Assembly: GCF_043641665.1 (NCBI RefSeq)
Contig: NC_092200.1
Location: 4,369,194 to 4,433,193 of the forward strand
Reading direction: 5' to 3'
Origin: Enoplosus armatus
Lineage: Eukaryota; Chordata; Actinopteri; Centrarchiformes; Enoplosidae
DNA: 64,000 nucleotides
The position numbers and the translations under genes were made by a program. This document shows positions 19,514 through 31,317 of the stretch, in pieces. Under the pieces are notes generated by a model. It saw nothing but the letters and a program-made list of their open reading frames with translations, was not told the origin of the DNA and did not search any database. The stretch's first letter is position 1, and each line of letters starts with the position of its first letter.

Positions 19514-22500
19514 CTGTCGACAGAAACATATTTGTTAAAGGTCAAACAGTGCAGTCTCCGCCACGGAGTGACCAAACAAACTGAGGAAAACAAACAAATA
19601 GCTTAAAGACCATCAGACTCTACAACAATCTGTATGATGAACCAGATAATAATAGGACGCAAATATGTAGCGTTTGGTATTTTTAAAAAAGGTGACATGA
19701 AAGCACTGATCAATAAACCGTCTCATAAAAATAGTGACAATACTATAATATATACTTTTTTAACCGTATGAGCTACACACTAAAGACTAAAAGTCTAAAA
19801 CTATATTTAAAAATGCTGCAACTTGTGGAACATTTAAGTCTTTTAGTCTGTTTATTTTTAAGGACATTAAGCTTTTATTCTGAAGGACTCATGCATGTCT
19901 CATTCAGAAAATGGTGTCATTGATGATTTAACATTACACAACCCCTTAAGTTATGGTCACAGTGGCCTTCCCTCCAATGAAAATGCTCGAACAAGGACAT
20001 GATGTCACGGTTAGATACTGAGCAGAGCGATGACAAACTGTATACTGTCTAAATGAGGTGATGGTGTGGTTTGCAATCTGGTAGTAGAATATTGTACTAA
20101 ACAGACTGATGGCACTATAATAATAATAATAAATGATAGGATAATGACATTATCTCCATTTTAAAACACAATCTGTTGGCCCATGAGTCTGTCAGAGATG
20201 ACTACATGTAAATATTCACAGAGACATGGTGATAGTGTGACCGCACCATTAGAAAACTTTAAGCAGGTACCATTTTAGGAGTGTTTTACTCGCCTTTTCT
20301 CCATTTCAATGCTTGACGGCAGACGCGAACATGAAATAACATAGGCTCGTGCATGTGAACAGCAAAATTGTTGTATTGTTGCCTCACCTGTAGGAAGCCC
20401 ATCAATCCAAAGGAGATGTAAACCAGATACAGCAGAACCACAAAGGGTTTGACATAGGTGTTAGTGATCCAGTCTCCATAGCAACGCCTCACACACCCCA
20501 GCAAAAGGTGAGAGTCCTGAGGATGAGGGTCCGTGTTGGCCGTGGAATGTGCGTGCGGGTGTGGATGTGCGTGTGTGGAGTTAGCCACGTGTCCGTGTCC
20601 GTGCGCGACAGGGTGGTTCGTCGTATGTGGGTGCGTGTGCGCATGTGTGTGTGTTAGGTTAGGGTTTGGCGTGTGAGCGTGACTGTGACCGACCCCATGT
20701 GGCGGGTTGGTTGTTTGAGTCTCATCCTGGTAACGGGTGTACATTAGACACCTGTACCAGGCCGGTTTAGAGTCCAGGCGGTCCGGTTTGGGGACTCGCC
20801 GGCAGAAGCAGCCATGTCTGTACCCGGTCTCTAGGTATCCAGTGAACACCAGACAGGAACTGTAGAAGGACAGCATGTAAACATAGCTGATGGTGACAGC
20901 CAAGGCGGCGGTGCGGCAGAAGAGCCGGACAGCCTCCATGTTGGTGAGTGGCGAGGCGGCCAGGCCCAGGGTCATCAGGTGGAGCATGGTGGAGCCGGAA
21001 AAACGCAGCATGACGTCCTCGAAGACGCTCGCCACGCGCTCCTTCACATGCTGGTCCTCCCGGGTTCGCCTCCATGATGACAGCATCTCGAAGGAGCCGA
21101 AGAGCCCGTGGCCTGATGGGGAAAACAAACAGGAATGGAAGTTAAATGGAAGGGAGATTGTGCCATATTATCTATTTATATTACCTACTTAAAGCTGCAC
21201 TAATCAATCATTTTATATGAGCAACCCATCAGATGTCTACATGTAATATTAAACTGGTTACTCTCAGTGACAAACCCGCAGAGAATTATTAAGTCTGCAG
21301 CCTGAAGGACTGTGGAGCGTTTTAGCTTCTTCCATCTCATTGTTTTGGTTTTACAGAACACATATTTAGTGTTTGGCTCAGTCTCCAAACATAAAAACTA
21401 GCTAATTTCCCACCAACTTGTTTACTTTTCCTCAGATACCTTGATTGCACCCTGGTGTCTCTCATCAACCAGCTCCAGCAGGCAGCTTTTTTCAACAAAA
21501 CAGCTCTTATAAACCCACTTGTATGCTGCCCGCCTAGCATCAAACAGCAGAGAGACAAAGTTAGCGACTAGCTGGTGAACATGGTGGCGCATTTAGCAGC
21601 TAAAGAACCAGATATTTCTTTAAGGAGATGACGGAACCCAAAACGTAGTTAATGTTGCTCCGTGTCTGATGGAGGCGTAAATGCAACTGGTTGCTAACAC
21701 ATTCGCCATGACGACTTTATAAGATGATATGTCAATGACAGTTTGTTCTATTGTCCAAAAAAGCTCTCCATGTTTGAAGTTTAACTGTATGTTTCCCTAC
21801 TTTCGAGTATTACCTTCCAGCTGCACACAAAAACTCGTTTTGTGTAACTAAAGAGGAAACATTTATTCCTCAAAAACAGTCACAATGACATAAAAGTTAG
21901 TTGATTTCCAACCAACCTGTTTTCTTTCCCTAGGATGCTTTGATTGCTCCCCGCTTGACTTCAATTTATTCATTTTGAGGAGTCACAGCGTTGCACAAGG
22001 AAGTGTAATAAGTCAGCCTGCCCGCGTTTGAAAAGTCCTCTCTGCATAATGTCACACCTCAATCCTGTTTGAACTGGAAATATGTGAAATGACAGATGTA
22101 AGACGCCGGGGAAATGCTGGGTTTTTTTTCTGATTCAATTCAATTCTCTGTGTGAAATTGGAACATTGCAGCAGCAGGACACGAGAATTTAACGTGTACT
22201 CGATACAGATAAGAAGTAATTAAAAGTCATTTAAAATATTTTGAAGAAGTTATTAAGAAGAATCCGACAGATGCATTAAAGCAGCGCCTCATTACTGAAT
22301 AGATTTATAGCTTCTTACATCAAAAATATGTAAAGACCAAAGTTTTAATTCATTCTTGTATTCATTAATAGACATCAACGTCTATTTGAGGTGACTGAGT
22401 GCATCACCTCCATGCGCATGTCCACTCTCACGTGCATGCACATACACGTTACATACATGTGCGGCAGATGGTCTTTAATGGTTTCCTCTTCCGTGGTTGC

Positions 22501-25500
22501 CATGGCACAAGTGAGTCACCAGTGACACACGTACCCCCCCACCCCCACCCCCCCCGTCCGTCTCTCTCTCCAGTGACCTCACCATGGCAAAACACTTAAC
22601 ACCTTAGCAGAGGCATAACGTACCGACACTTCAGGCGTGGGTGCAGCCGAGAAAGTCTGCAGATCTGTGATGTGTGTGTGTGTGTGTGTGTGTGTTTGAA
22701 AAAGAGGGAATTAGACAGTGAATGACAGTGAAAGAGGTGGGGAGGTTAATGTTCCAGAAAGAAGATGAGAGCAAAAAAAGAGAGGCTGTGGACAGCACTT
22801 GGCCGAGGATTTTGGTATTTACCAGAGCTTGAGACAAGCTAATGTGCACTCATGGACAAACACACACACACAGGGACACACACTTTCAGGTATTATTATA
22901 CAAGAAAATACCTGTCCAATAAGGATTTGTCCTTTTGCCAGAACCATTTCAGTCCCTTTATATTACTGTTGTGTCATAAAGAGTGCAAGAGTAGCTACAG
23001 CTCAGACATGCAAACACTATATTACCGGTATCACTGTGATACCTGTTTGAGTACCAATACCAAAACACAACTATTGTTTCAATACCTCACATTGAGGAAT
23101 TTAACATGTTTTGTTTTTTTAAATAACCAGTTTTCTATTTAACAAAGTAAGCTAAACTTCGCAAATGTATTTGTAGTTAATCTTCAAGGCTTTAAAGGAA
23201 CTTGATCTTGACAAAAAGTGAGCATTTAAATGATTCATCTTTTTTTTCACATTAAATATTTTCAAAACAAAATGTGAAAAATGCCTCTTACAATTATGCA
23301 GAGCCCAGGGAGACGTTACTTAATGTCTTTTTCTTTCTTTTTTTTTGTCCAAGCAACAGTCCAAAACCCAAAAACATTCACCTCACAATGTAATAATACA
23401 GAGAAAAGCAGCAAAGATTATAGCATTTCTCTTTAAAAATGACTGAAAAAGATTAATTGATCGTCAAAGTTGCAGATCTGCTTATCGCTTCGGCTCCTAG
23501 AGTCAACCAGACTACGAATCTGGCCAAGAATTTGATGCCAGTTTTCTATATTTGTGGTAATTCTACCACAAAAACTTGGATCTCTCAGTCAATGTGAATG
23601 TTTCGAGAATGGACAGCGTTGTTGGTGAATGAATGCACGGATGACTGATATAACCTTTACATCATCAATTTACGCCCCTTTGTACACAAACACTTGAAAA
23701 TTAGTTAATGGAACAGGCTATTTTTGTCTTTTCTTTTGTTTCAGCTTTGCAGTGTTATCACAAATCTTTGCAATGTCCCAAATCCACATTTGAAAAACAT
23801 TAAATCTTTACTGTATTTCTCCCTCTTCCTCTCTTTTCTGTGCAGCGTAATCACATCCTTCTTTCTCTCCTCACACTTCCTCCCACCGTTTTCTGTCTGC
23901 CCACTTGATTCTGAAAAATCCCCCCTGCCTGCCTGCCTGCCTGCCTTCTTTCCCTCTAACTACAGTTTAACTTCATTTTCTACTTAGAGAATCCTTCTCT
24001 CGACCCCCATTTGGAGTGATATTTCATCAAACCCCCCCTCTCTGTCTGTATTCCCTCGTCTCTTCTGTTCTCTCTACAGTTATTTTAAGCCTAACAAGCA
24101 GCCGTTCCTCCTCCACATTACAGAGTAATTATGATATAGACTACATGTGAGTGTGAGAGGTTACATACAGCACATCTTACAGTATTTAGTATGCATGCGC
24201 TCAACTGCAAGTACGCCTTCACACATATGGTATGCATTTTCATTTTGCTCCTAGTTTGTTAAATTCTTACTGTATCTTTGTTTTTTTTTCTGTTTGCTCT
24301 CGATCCCTTTTCATCATATTATCATTGTACAAACAAACACACTAAATTACTAACTGAACTTGGTCAACACTGATTTTTACAGTCTGTATTCCACATTTAA
24401 GCTGCTGCATAATTAGGACTGCCGACGCAGTCGCACTGAACTGCTGAAACAATCACTGTGGCTTCAAGAGCAGGGATGGTTTGTTAACCTGCTGTAACAA
24501 ACAAAGTTCATTCCCAAACCATTATCACGTATTTGTGAATAAAAAATAATATTTGTAATAAGTGTATCAGTTTTTTTTATAACACTGCTGCAGTCTGTGG
24601 ACTTTCTTTCCTATAATAAACTGAACATGGCCACCCTCCAGATTTGCGATTGAGGACTTCGGTCATGAGTACTGTGACGTCAGGTCTACAACGTTTCTAT
24701 GAATTATGGTTATTCTTCAAAGTCTGGGCATCCTGACCTTATTAAGCGGCTTAGGGCATCGGCCGTGATGTGATCGATCAACAATAAATGCGGTTTCTTC
24801 ATTGTTTTATAAAATTCAGTGTTTCTGCTATAATTTACATCCATTGAGTCACACTTGGCCGCTGACTCAGTTTGTGGTGTCCCAGCAATCCCTAGCCTCA
24901 TGTGGCCTTACATAAAAATGTATCCACTGAGTATACCGATTTTAAATTTAGGAAAAAGAGCACTGGTCTCAGATCGGTACTTGGTATCTGCAGATATCCT
25001 GAACTGAGGTATCGGGAGAGAAAAAGTTGGATTGGTGCATCCCTACTTTGGCCATGCATATCATGACATGTCTCAAGTGCAAAACCGCTGTGAAGTGCGG
25101 TTAGTGGTTCATATAATGAATATAATACCATATAATTCATATTATGAATAATGTGTAATATGAACCACATATGGAAATGGGCACACCGGCGCACATTTTC
25201 AGACAGTCATTCCTCAAAGACATTCATGGTGTTGCACTCATTTGTACAACAAGTAACAGAAGTTCATGCATTACTTGTGAAGGAGTAACTGTGTGAAGAA
25301 GAAGAACAAAAAGACAATCTGAGAGAGAAGTTCAAGTCCTGCCTACTTTATCACCTCAGCACAACTGGCCAATCACAGCATGAAGTAGGTTTCATAAAGT
25401 TACAAAACTTGTGGGACGTAGCCCCTAAATTCTGGGGGGGGGGGGGGGCATTGGAAATGTATTCAGATGATCCTCGACAATCCAACCAGCACGCAATTTA

Positions 25501-28500
25501 AAGCATTTTAAAAGTGTAAAATAATCTAGAACTCAATTTGGACACTTATAAATGTAAAATAGTGTGACACCTTCTCATTCCAGACTCCAGTTCAAGAACG
25601 GTAACTTAACAACTTACTTTTTCACAACCTTTGGATTAAGTTTCTGCCCCCAGTCAGAAAATGTATTGTTAGCGCCGACATCTTCCCCCTCAGTAAGTCG
25701 AGTTCATGCGCCAACACTTGTCAGTCATTTTGATGATCCATCTACTTTGAAATGGCGTTCAGCCTGAGGCTGGCATCTGCTAAACCCATCACAGGTACTG
25801 AAAAAGCAGACGGTGAACACAGGCAGTCTGAGATATAAAAGCAATGACAATGTTCACCGTGGCTCCCAGATGCCATGTGTTAGCTTCACTATTCTTTGAT
25901 TTCTCTGTGCTTTAATCCAGTATAACAACCATAAGTTCTCAAAAACTATACATCCCAAAATGTGGACAAAAGGAGGATGAAGACATGGACATACAGAGTT
26001 ATAAAGACTCAAAAGGTAAAATATATCTTGTGTATTTATTATTTTACCATCGAAAGTATTCGTTTTAAACCTACCAAGCATGACGAACGGGATGCCCAGG
26101 TATGTAGAGTTGTAGGTGGCCCCAGTCAGGTTGAGTATCCCAGCAGCAGTGAGGCCTGACAGTGTGATTGACAGCAGAGCCAGGAGTCCCAACCAAGGTT
26201 TAGACCTCACACAGTCCCTCATAGAGCAGCAGAGGACGGCCAGCACACCGCACACCCCCAAGCTAGCCAAGAGGGGGCGGCGTGCCAGAACCGAAGAGGA
26301 CTGGAAGTCTGTCCTCAGAGAAGAGGAAGTGGAAGGGTACAGCCCCAGCTTAGGGTGCAACACTGCAAAGTGTTGTAACTCAGCACAGAAGGCCTTTTCC
26401 CATTGGCTGGCCACCCGGTCCATCAGGCCGCCTGCTTGGAGGTAGTAGGTGAGCTGCAACGCCCTGGCAGAACGTACACCTTCTCCCCTGGCTCCTGTCC
26501 CCGGACCACGCACCGCCCCGCTGGGACCCCAGCCCTGCACGCCGCCCAGCTGGTGGCCAATGTACGCCTGCCGTCCGTCTGCAAGCTGCGTGATCGGGTA
26601 CCGCAGGACTGGGACGGAGCGGTTGGAGGTGCGCGCTGACTGGATCTCCTCCATGGCACGGATGATGTCGTCGATGATGCAGACGTTCTTGTCGTCCGGG
26701 AGACAGAGGTAGGAGAAGGAGTGGTTGAAGCTGTTGAACCCTGTGGCCGTGACCGTCACCTGCATCTGGTAGATCCGCCTGTGGAGCTGTGTGCAGAGAA
26801 GACACACACACACACACACACATGCAAATACACACACAAACAAGAAAAGAAGTTAGCTTCCCACTGGCCCCATTTTGCTAGAATAAACTGTGGCAAGAGC
26901 ACAAAAAAAAAAGTTCGATCAAAGTTTTTTCGCTGTGCAGCACAGCAAAACTCAGTGTGCGGCTCATTCGCCTACTTTGTGTGCTTCGGCTTTCTAGTTT
27001 GTTTGTTGGAATAAGATGGACAGATATGTGGGGGAGTGTGTGTGTGTGTGTCTTACTCGACAGAGTAACAATAGTGGTCTCAGAATCCTCCTCCGTTTCT
27101 ATGGCGAGAGGACAACAGTGCCAGCATCGACAGTGCTGGTTACTTAGCAACAGGCCTGATGCCAGTCTCTGCCACAGCGAACATGGGCAGAGCTGTCTCC
27201 CGCCTCAGAATGCTGCATTGACTTCAGAGAGGGAGGGTGTGTGTGTGTGTGTGTGTGTACGAATGTCTGAAAATGTATTTTTTTTGAAAGTTCCTTCTTT
27301 GCACTGTCCTGTTGTCATTTTTTTATGCCAAAAGACTAATTTGTAGCTCTGTTAGCATGCAAAGATTTGCTCAACACAAAGTCCAGCTGAGGCTGATGGG
27401 AACACCATTAGTTTTGCAGGTATTTGCACAGAGTCAGGCGCTACTGACTGTTGCATTTCTGAGCCCCTGTTGTTGCTCGGTGGTGTACTTTTCTGACTCC
27501 TGTGGATGACTGATACTGTGTGACATGGCAGTTTTATCGGAGCAAGAAAATCAGCTCTCTGAGCAACCGCGTTGAAGGTAAGGCTGAGAGCACAGACGCG
27601 AATTAATCATATAAAAGATGATATCCATCATAGAAGAAGAAGAGTTATCGATTCCTTCACCGACAGAAGCTTAAATAGACCAGAATTCGATGCAGTCAAT
27701 GGGTGTGACTCACAATCCCTACTCTCGATGCCGTCTAGTACTGGCTATCACTGCTGTTGCTCTCTCACGCAACAAGTTCAGACCCATTCTCGCAGGGTTG
27801 TTCAATGGCATTTTGGGAAACGTAGGAACTCACAAAAAGATGCACAAGTAGACGAGAGCAAGAGGAGACACACACACAAAAAAAAGAGTCTTGATGATAT
27901 GTAACAGTGTAAGATTATGTAACTGTGATGTTTTTCCTTTCACAGCACTCTCTCTCGCAGCCTGTTTGCAGTGAATGATGCACAGCTATAAACTGGCCTG
28001 TGTCTAACTGTGGCAGTCCTCTATGGACCAACGCTGCGTTCTGGGTATGCGTAAAGTGGGTCACAATAACCGTATTTGAAACACGCATGGACAGGGTATG
28101 TGAACAAAGTCTCAGGCCGATTAGTCAGCATGCTCTGATTACAACCGCATAACTTCATGAAATCATTTGGCTGATTGCTCCAGGGGTGTCAAGCTAATAC
28201 TCATAAATCCATTTAGGAAAACCAACGCAGAGACAGAGGCCTCCGAGCTCCAGCTAACTCCACTTTGTAATTAAAATGTTTTGATTCATAACCACGAAGG
28301 TTGCCGGGGTTATATGAAATGGGACCATGTTGTTCTATTTCATGACTATCAATCACTGCGAATGAGGAGGAAGACAGCTTGTATATGTGATCCCGCCTGC
28401 AGACACTGACCTTTACCTGCAGTGTGTTTCTGAATGTGACTGGGAATTGATTTGCTTTTAAAGTTTGGACTCTGCAGATGCACTGTAGCCTCGTTTTCTA

Positions 28501-29099
28501 CTGTATATAATGTGACTTAAACAGCACAGAAGCTGAATTGTCAAATATTCTGTTGTTTTTTCAGTCAGCTCTCTGTGCGTATATATATTTTATCAACTGT
28601 ATTCTTTATTCATGGTGCTACTTAAAAACACTTTTAATTTATTCCACTTCGTTTACTTGTTTGTTTGTCAGCTCCAGCGCTCATTGAAAAACACTGACTT
28701 TTTAGAAAGGTGTTTAGAATTAGTGGGTGCGCGTGCTGTGCGCGTGCATACCTTCAGTACGGTGTCCAGATGAACCGGGTCCAGGACACTCCCCTTTCTG
28801 CTGGTGACGATCACGCGCCCGTAGCGGCCCGGCGTTTGCAGGTCTGAGTAGAGCGCGTGCTTGGAGCGGTTCACGGGGAACAGGCTGTCCACCAGGTTGC
28901 CCTCGATCTTGGCCAGGCTGTGCTTGGGCGCGAGCAGGCTCTCCACATCGTCCTCCACGCGGTACCGGCTGAAGCTGGCCCCCAGCAGGATGGAGAGGAG
29001 CACGGGCGCAGAGGCGAAGAACACCGGGTGGTTCGCCACGAACCTGCCCAGCGCGTGGAAGGAGGTCCTCAGGCCCGCGTGCAACACCTGGCGCAGCAT
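18413..29099 (-). CDS. ptchd1: Ptchd1: patched-domain containing protein 1 (complete, 4 exons, 961 residues)
   Basis: Exons 29099-28752, 26786-26075, 21112-20388 and 19513-18413 join with phases 0, 1, 0. The protein is a 12-TM patched-family protein: TM1 in the N-terminal segment [17 protein letters not shown], an extracellular loop, a sterol-sensing-type TM2-6 block ([35 protein letters not shown]), a cytosolic loop, TM7 ([19 protein letters not shown]), a second extracellular loop and TM8-12, ending [18 protein letters not shown]. The final ITTV is a class I PDZ-binding motif, as in the mammalian protein. In mammals PTCHD1 is neuronal, binds PSD-95-type scaffolds and is linked to autism and intellectual disability; its transport or Hedgehog role is unsettled. 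It is about 70 residues longer than human PTCHD1 (888), mainly through a His-rich insert in exon 3 and a Gly-rich insert in exon 2. Confidence 0.95.
20388..21112 (-). CDS. ptchd1: ptchd1 exon 3, with a histidine-rich insert
   Basis: It encodes [20 protein letters not shown] through the SSD-type helices to GLMGFLQ (phase 1 in, phase 0 out). After [14 protein letters not shown], mammals have a short acidic loop; here a stretch of about 75 residues intervenes before [20 protein letters not shown]. Residues 492-550 contain 19 His in 59, mostly as His-x-His and Thr-His ([29 protein letters not shown]). By patched topology this loop is cytosolic, between TM6 and TM7. Confidence 0.9.
20523..20699 (-). 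repeat. Sequence encoding the Ptchd1 His-rich insert
   Basis: A GTG/GCG-rich purine-pyrimidine tract on the plus strand (gtgtgcgtg-type) encodes alternating His-x-His on the minus strand. The composition suggests it arose by expansion of a (CA)n/(CACGCA)n-like microsatellite inside the coding frame. Each His is separated by Ala, Pro, Gly or Thr. Confidence 0.7.
21186..21640. repeat. Dispersed repeat ('ttcaccagctggtcgctaac' family), inverted copy
   Basis: It reads in reverse relative to the copy at 12160: it begins aaagctgcactaatcaatca and contains gcgactagctggtgaacatg, gcagctaaagaaccagatat. It lies in ptchd1 intron 2, directly after exon 3's acceptor region. Confidence 0.55.
24900..25050. 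repeat. Terminal portion of a 'TATCGG'-type MITE
   Basis: The segment reads agatcggtacttggtatctg, gaggtatcgggagagaaaaa, gttggattggtgcatcccta, the typical degenerate end of a widespread fish non-autonomous element. A fragment with the other end is at 32045-32110. It is inside ptchd1 intron 2. Confidence 0.45.
26075..26786 (-). CDS. ptchd1: ptchd1 exon 2
   Basis: It encodes [16 protein letters not shown] to PFVMLG (237 codons plus one base). It includes the Cys-containing loop [22 protein letters not shown], and TM2-3 with [15 protein letters not shown]. Relative to mammals, the segment after HQLGGV has a Gly/Arg-rich insertion of about 14 residues ([19 protein letters not shown]). The acceptor is preceded on the transcript strand by a short (TG)n run and ttctctgcacacag. 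Confidence 0.92.
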
Positions 29100-30150
29100 C
29101 CTAGCGCGCGGCCGCGGCTCGAGCCTCTCCCATCGACCGGAAAGCCCCGGAGCACTGCCGAGCATCAGGGGCTGTCAGACGCATCGGTGGGCTCCGTCGC
29201 TCTCGGTCTGGTGGAGGAGAGGTGACGCCGGGGGGTGGGAGGATTTGTCCCCCGGAGCAGGAGGTCACCAGCCGGGGAGAATCCAACCCTCCTCCGGTCA
29301 CAGGTGCGCCGCTTTCCCCGGGGTTCGCTCATCCGCTGGAATAAGACAAAGGACAGAAAGCTGCTATATGAGCCAGCGTTTCTCTGCTCTGCGGTTAGAA
29401 AGCATATTGATAGCCTACTTTACAGTTAATAGCCACTACCCTGCTGCGTTGAGTGCCTTCTGCGAGCTGCATGGCTCTGTGCGCAACAGAAAAATCGCAG
29501 AGCAGGTGTCTCATAATTAGACTTGTTAAGCTTCCTCCCAAAACTGACTACTGATTTCGGGAGTTGTGTGTGTGCACTCGGACAGGTTGCAGAGAAGACA
29601 CGCTGTAGTTGCACTAAACTGAAGCCAGGCTGTACATACCTAAACAGGGGAACGCGGGGACCGACCCGGTGATGACGGAGATCATCTAATTCAGACCAAG
29701 ATGTTATCCTGCAGGCTGCCCGTGCGTCCAGCTCCACCCTACAGAGTCACCACACAACCTGATGGGTGGTCGAGGTGGGTGGGTCGACGGGTCGGTGGGA
29801 GTCGCGGGGGATAGGTGACGCGGTGTGCACGCACCGGGGGATGCCGGTAGATCTGTTTGACAAATCAGCCTAATCTGGGTTTCCTCTGCGGCAGAAGGCT
29901 TTCTGTCGTCCGTCCTCTCCTCCCCTCATCGCCCCGGTGGTTTGACGGAGCCCCTTTTCATCCGCCACCGGGCTGCTCTCCCAGCAGCGACTGCTCTCCT
30001 CGTTGGGAAGGCACGTCACTAATTACCGGCTTTCAAACCGGGGACCGTCTCTCCCTCTCTCTGCCTCTTTTTTGTCTCTTTTGCACCGCCCTCACGACCC
30101 GATCTCAGCCCCCTTTTCTGCCCCGCCTCTCGTTGTTCGGCGCCGCTACA
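28740..30150. promoter_or_regulatory. GC-rich, CpG-rich region around the ptchd1 first exon
   Basis: Exon 1 and its 5' flank (about 28740-29340), and a second block (about 29640-30150), are visibly enriched in GC and CG dinucleotides compared with the AT-rich surroundings. This is the expected appearance of a CpG-island promoter for a neuronal developmental gene. The transcription start is not resolvable by eye. Confidence 0.5.
28752..29099 (-). CDS. ptchd1: ptchd1 exon 1
   Basis: It encodes 116 residues starting [14 protein letters not shown], with TM1 and the conserved [20 protein letters not shown] and [15 protein letters not shown] segments. The ATG at 29099 matches the mammalian start and has A at -3. 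An in-frame ATG 66 nt upstream (29165) would add 22 Arg/Pro-rich residues, but the family start is preferred. Donor CTGAAG|gtatgc, phase 0. The exon lies in a GC-rich, CpG-rich stretch. Confidence 0.93.
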
Positions 30151-30706
30151 ATGCAGAGAAATAAACACAGTCGGTCCACACCGAGTGAGCGACAGCGAGT
30201 GTGTGATTTCTAAGAATTTAACATATTTAAAGTGCAGCCGGCATTAATGTAAAAGTGACAATAATGCAGCTTAAGCCGATATGGTATTTTCTATCATATC
30301 GCTATAAAGAAATAATGTTCTTGTTTTTGTTGATATTTGTTTCCTACTGTGTTAGGGTTGTAGCTTATAACGCAAAAATGCATTGCAGAATGACTTTATG
30401 CAAGATATTTTTCATGAAAGCCCACTGCAGTGTATGAAAACCTGTTGACAGCAGCACTGTGACAAAACAAGGTATTTATCTCTTTCTCCTGGAGGACAAA
30501 ATGCTTATTTTATTCTATGGCATCTGTGCAGCTGTTGCAGATGCATGAAGCATCTCTCAGGGTTTGCTGTTGTGTAGCACGTTGCCATAGAAACCAGACA
30601 AATTACTTTCTTTTTTACAAGCCCTGGTTCCCATGGCAATGGTGATGCCACCCATCCCCCCAAAAACACACACACATACACAGATAGTGCACCAACACTA
30701 CACTAC

Positions 30707-30708
<2 letters not shown>

Positions 30709-30754
<46 letters not shown>

Positions 30755-30788
30755 TCTCTCTCTCTGTCACACACACACACACACAAAC
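30709..30788. repeat. Compound (TG)n-(TC)n-(CA)n microsatellite
   Basis: A TG run (30710-30752), TCTCTCTCTC, then a CA run to 30788. The TG and CA arms are complementary and could fold back as a hairpin. Confidence 0.9.
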
Positions 30789-31317
30789 ACACACCTGCTG
30801 ACTCCCAATCTGCTTATGGTGTGGAGGTGTTTGACACAGTGGCATTAAAAGAGAGAGAGAGAGAGAGACGGGGCAGGGAGTGGAAGAGATGTGGAGATAA
30901 TAATGAGTGCAGACAGACTGAGATCACACTCCTCCTGTCTGTCTGACTGTCTGTCTGTCTTTGTATTTAGAGCCATGAAATCAAATAGCCAAACAGCCTT
31001 CGCTCTGTCTGCATGGGACCACTAATGGCTCCTTCCTCTCCCCAGATATCGTACATTAAAGGCTGCTTAGAGTAAAAACAGAGACAAAAACTCTTTTTCG
31101 GTGCTCCCTCTGCATGGCAGCATGCTCAGATCCATAAAAAAGAAAGTGTTTGACAACTAAAGCGTCTACTTGCCCTTGCTTTTTCTCTTCTAGGTCTGCA
31201 GAGAACTTTTGAACTATTATTTTCTGGTAATAATATACACAAATTGTCATAATGCTGATGCAAAAGTAAACTGGTAAGAAACAGAAACGTGATAAAGAGT
31301 CATCTAGGATGCCTTCC

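Noticed and set aside
29426..29737. Possible small gene in the CpG-rich flank of ptchd1
   Set aside because: No family resemblance, no splice support and the composition of a promoter region.
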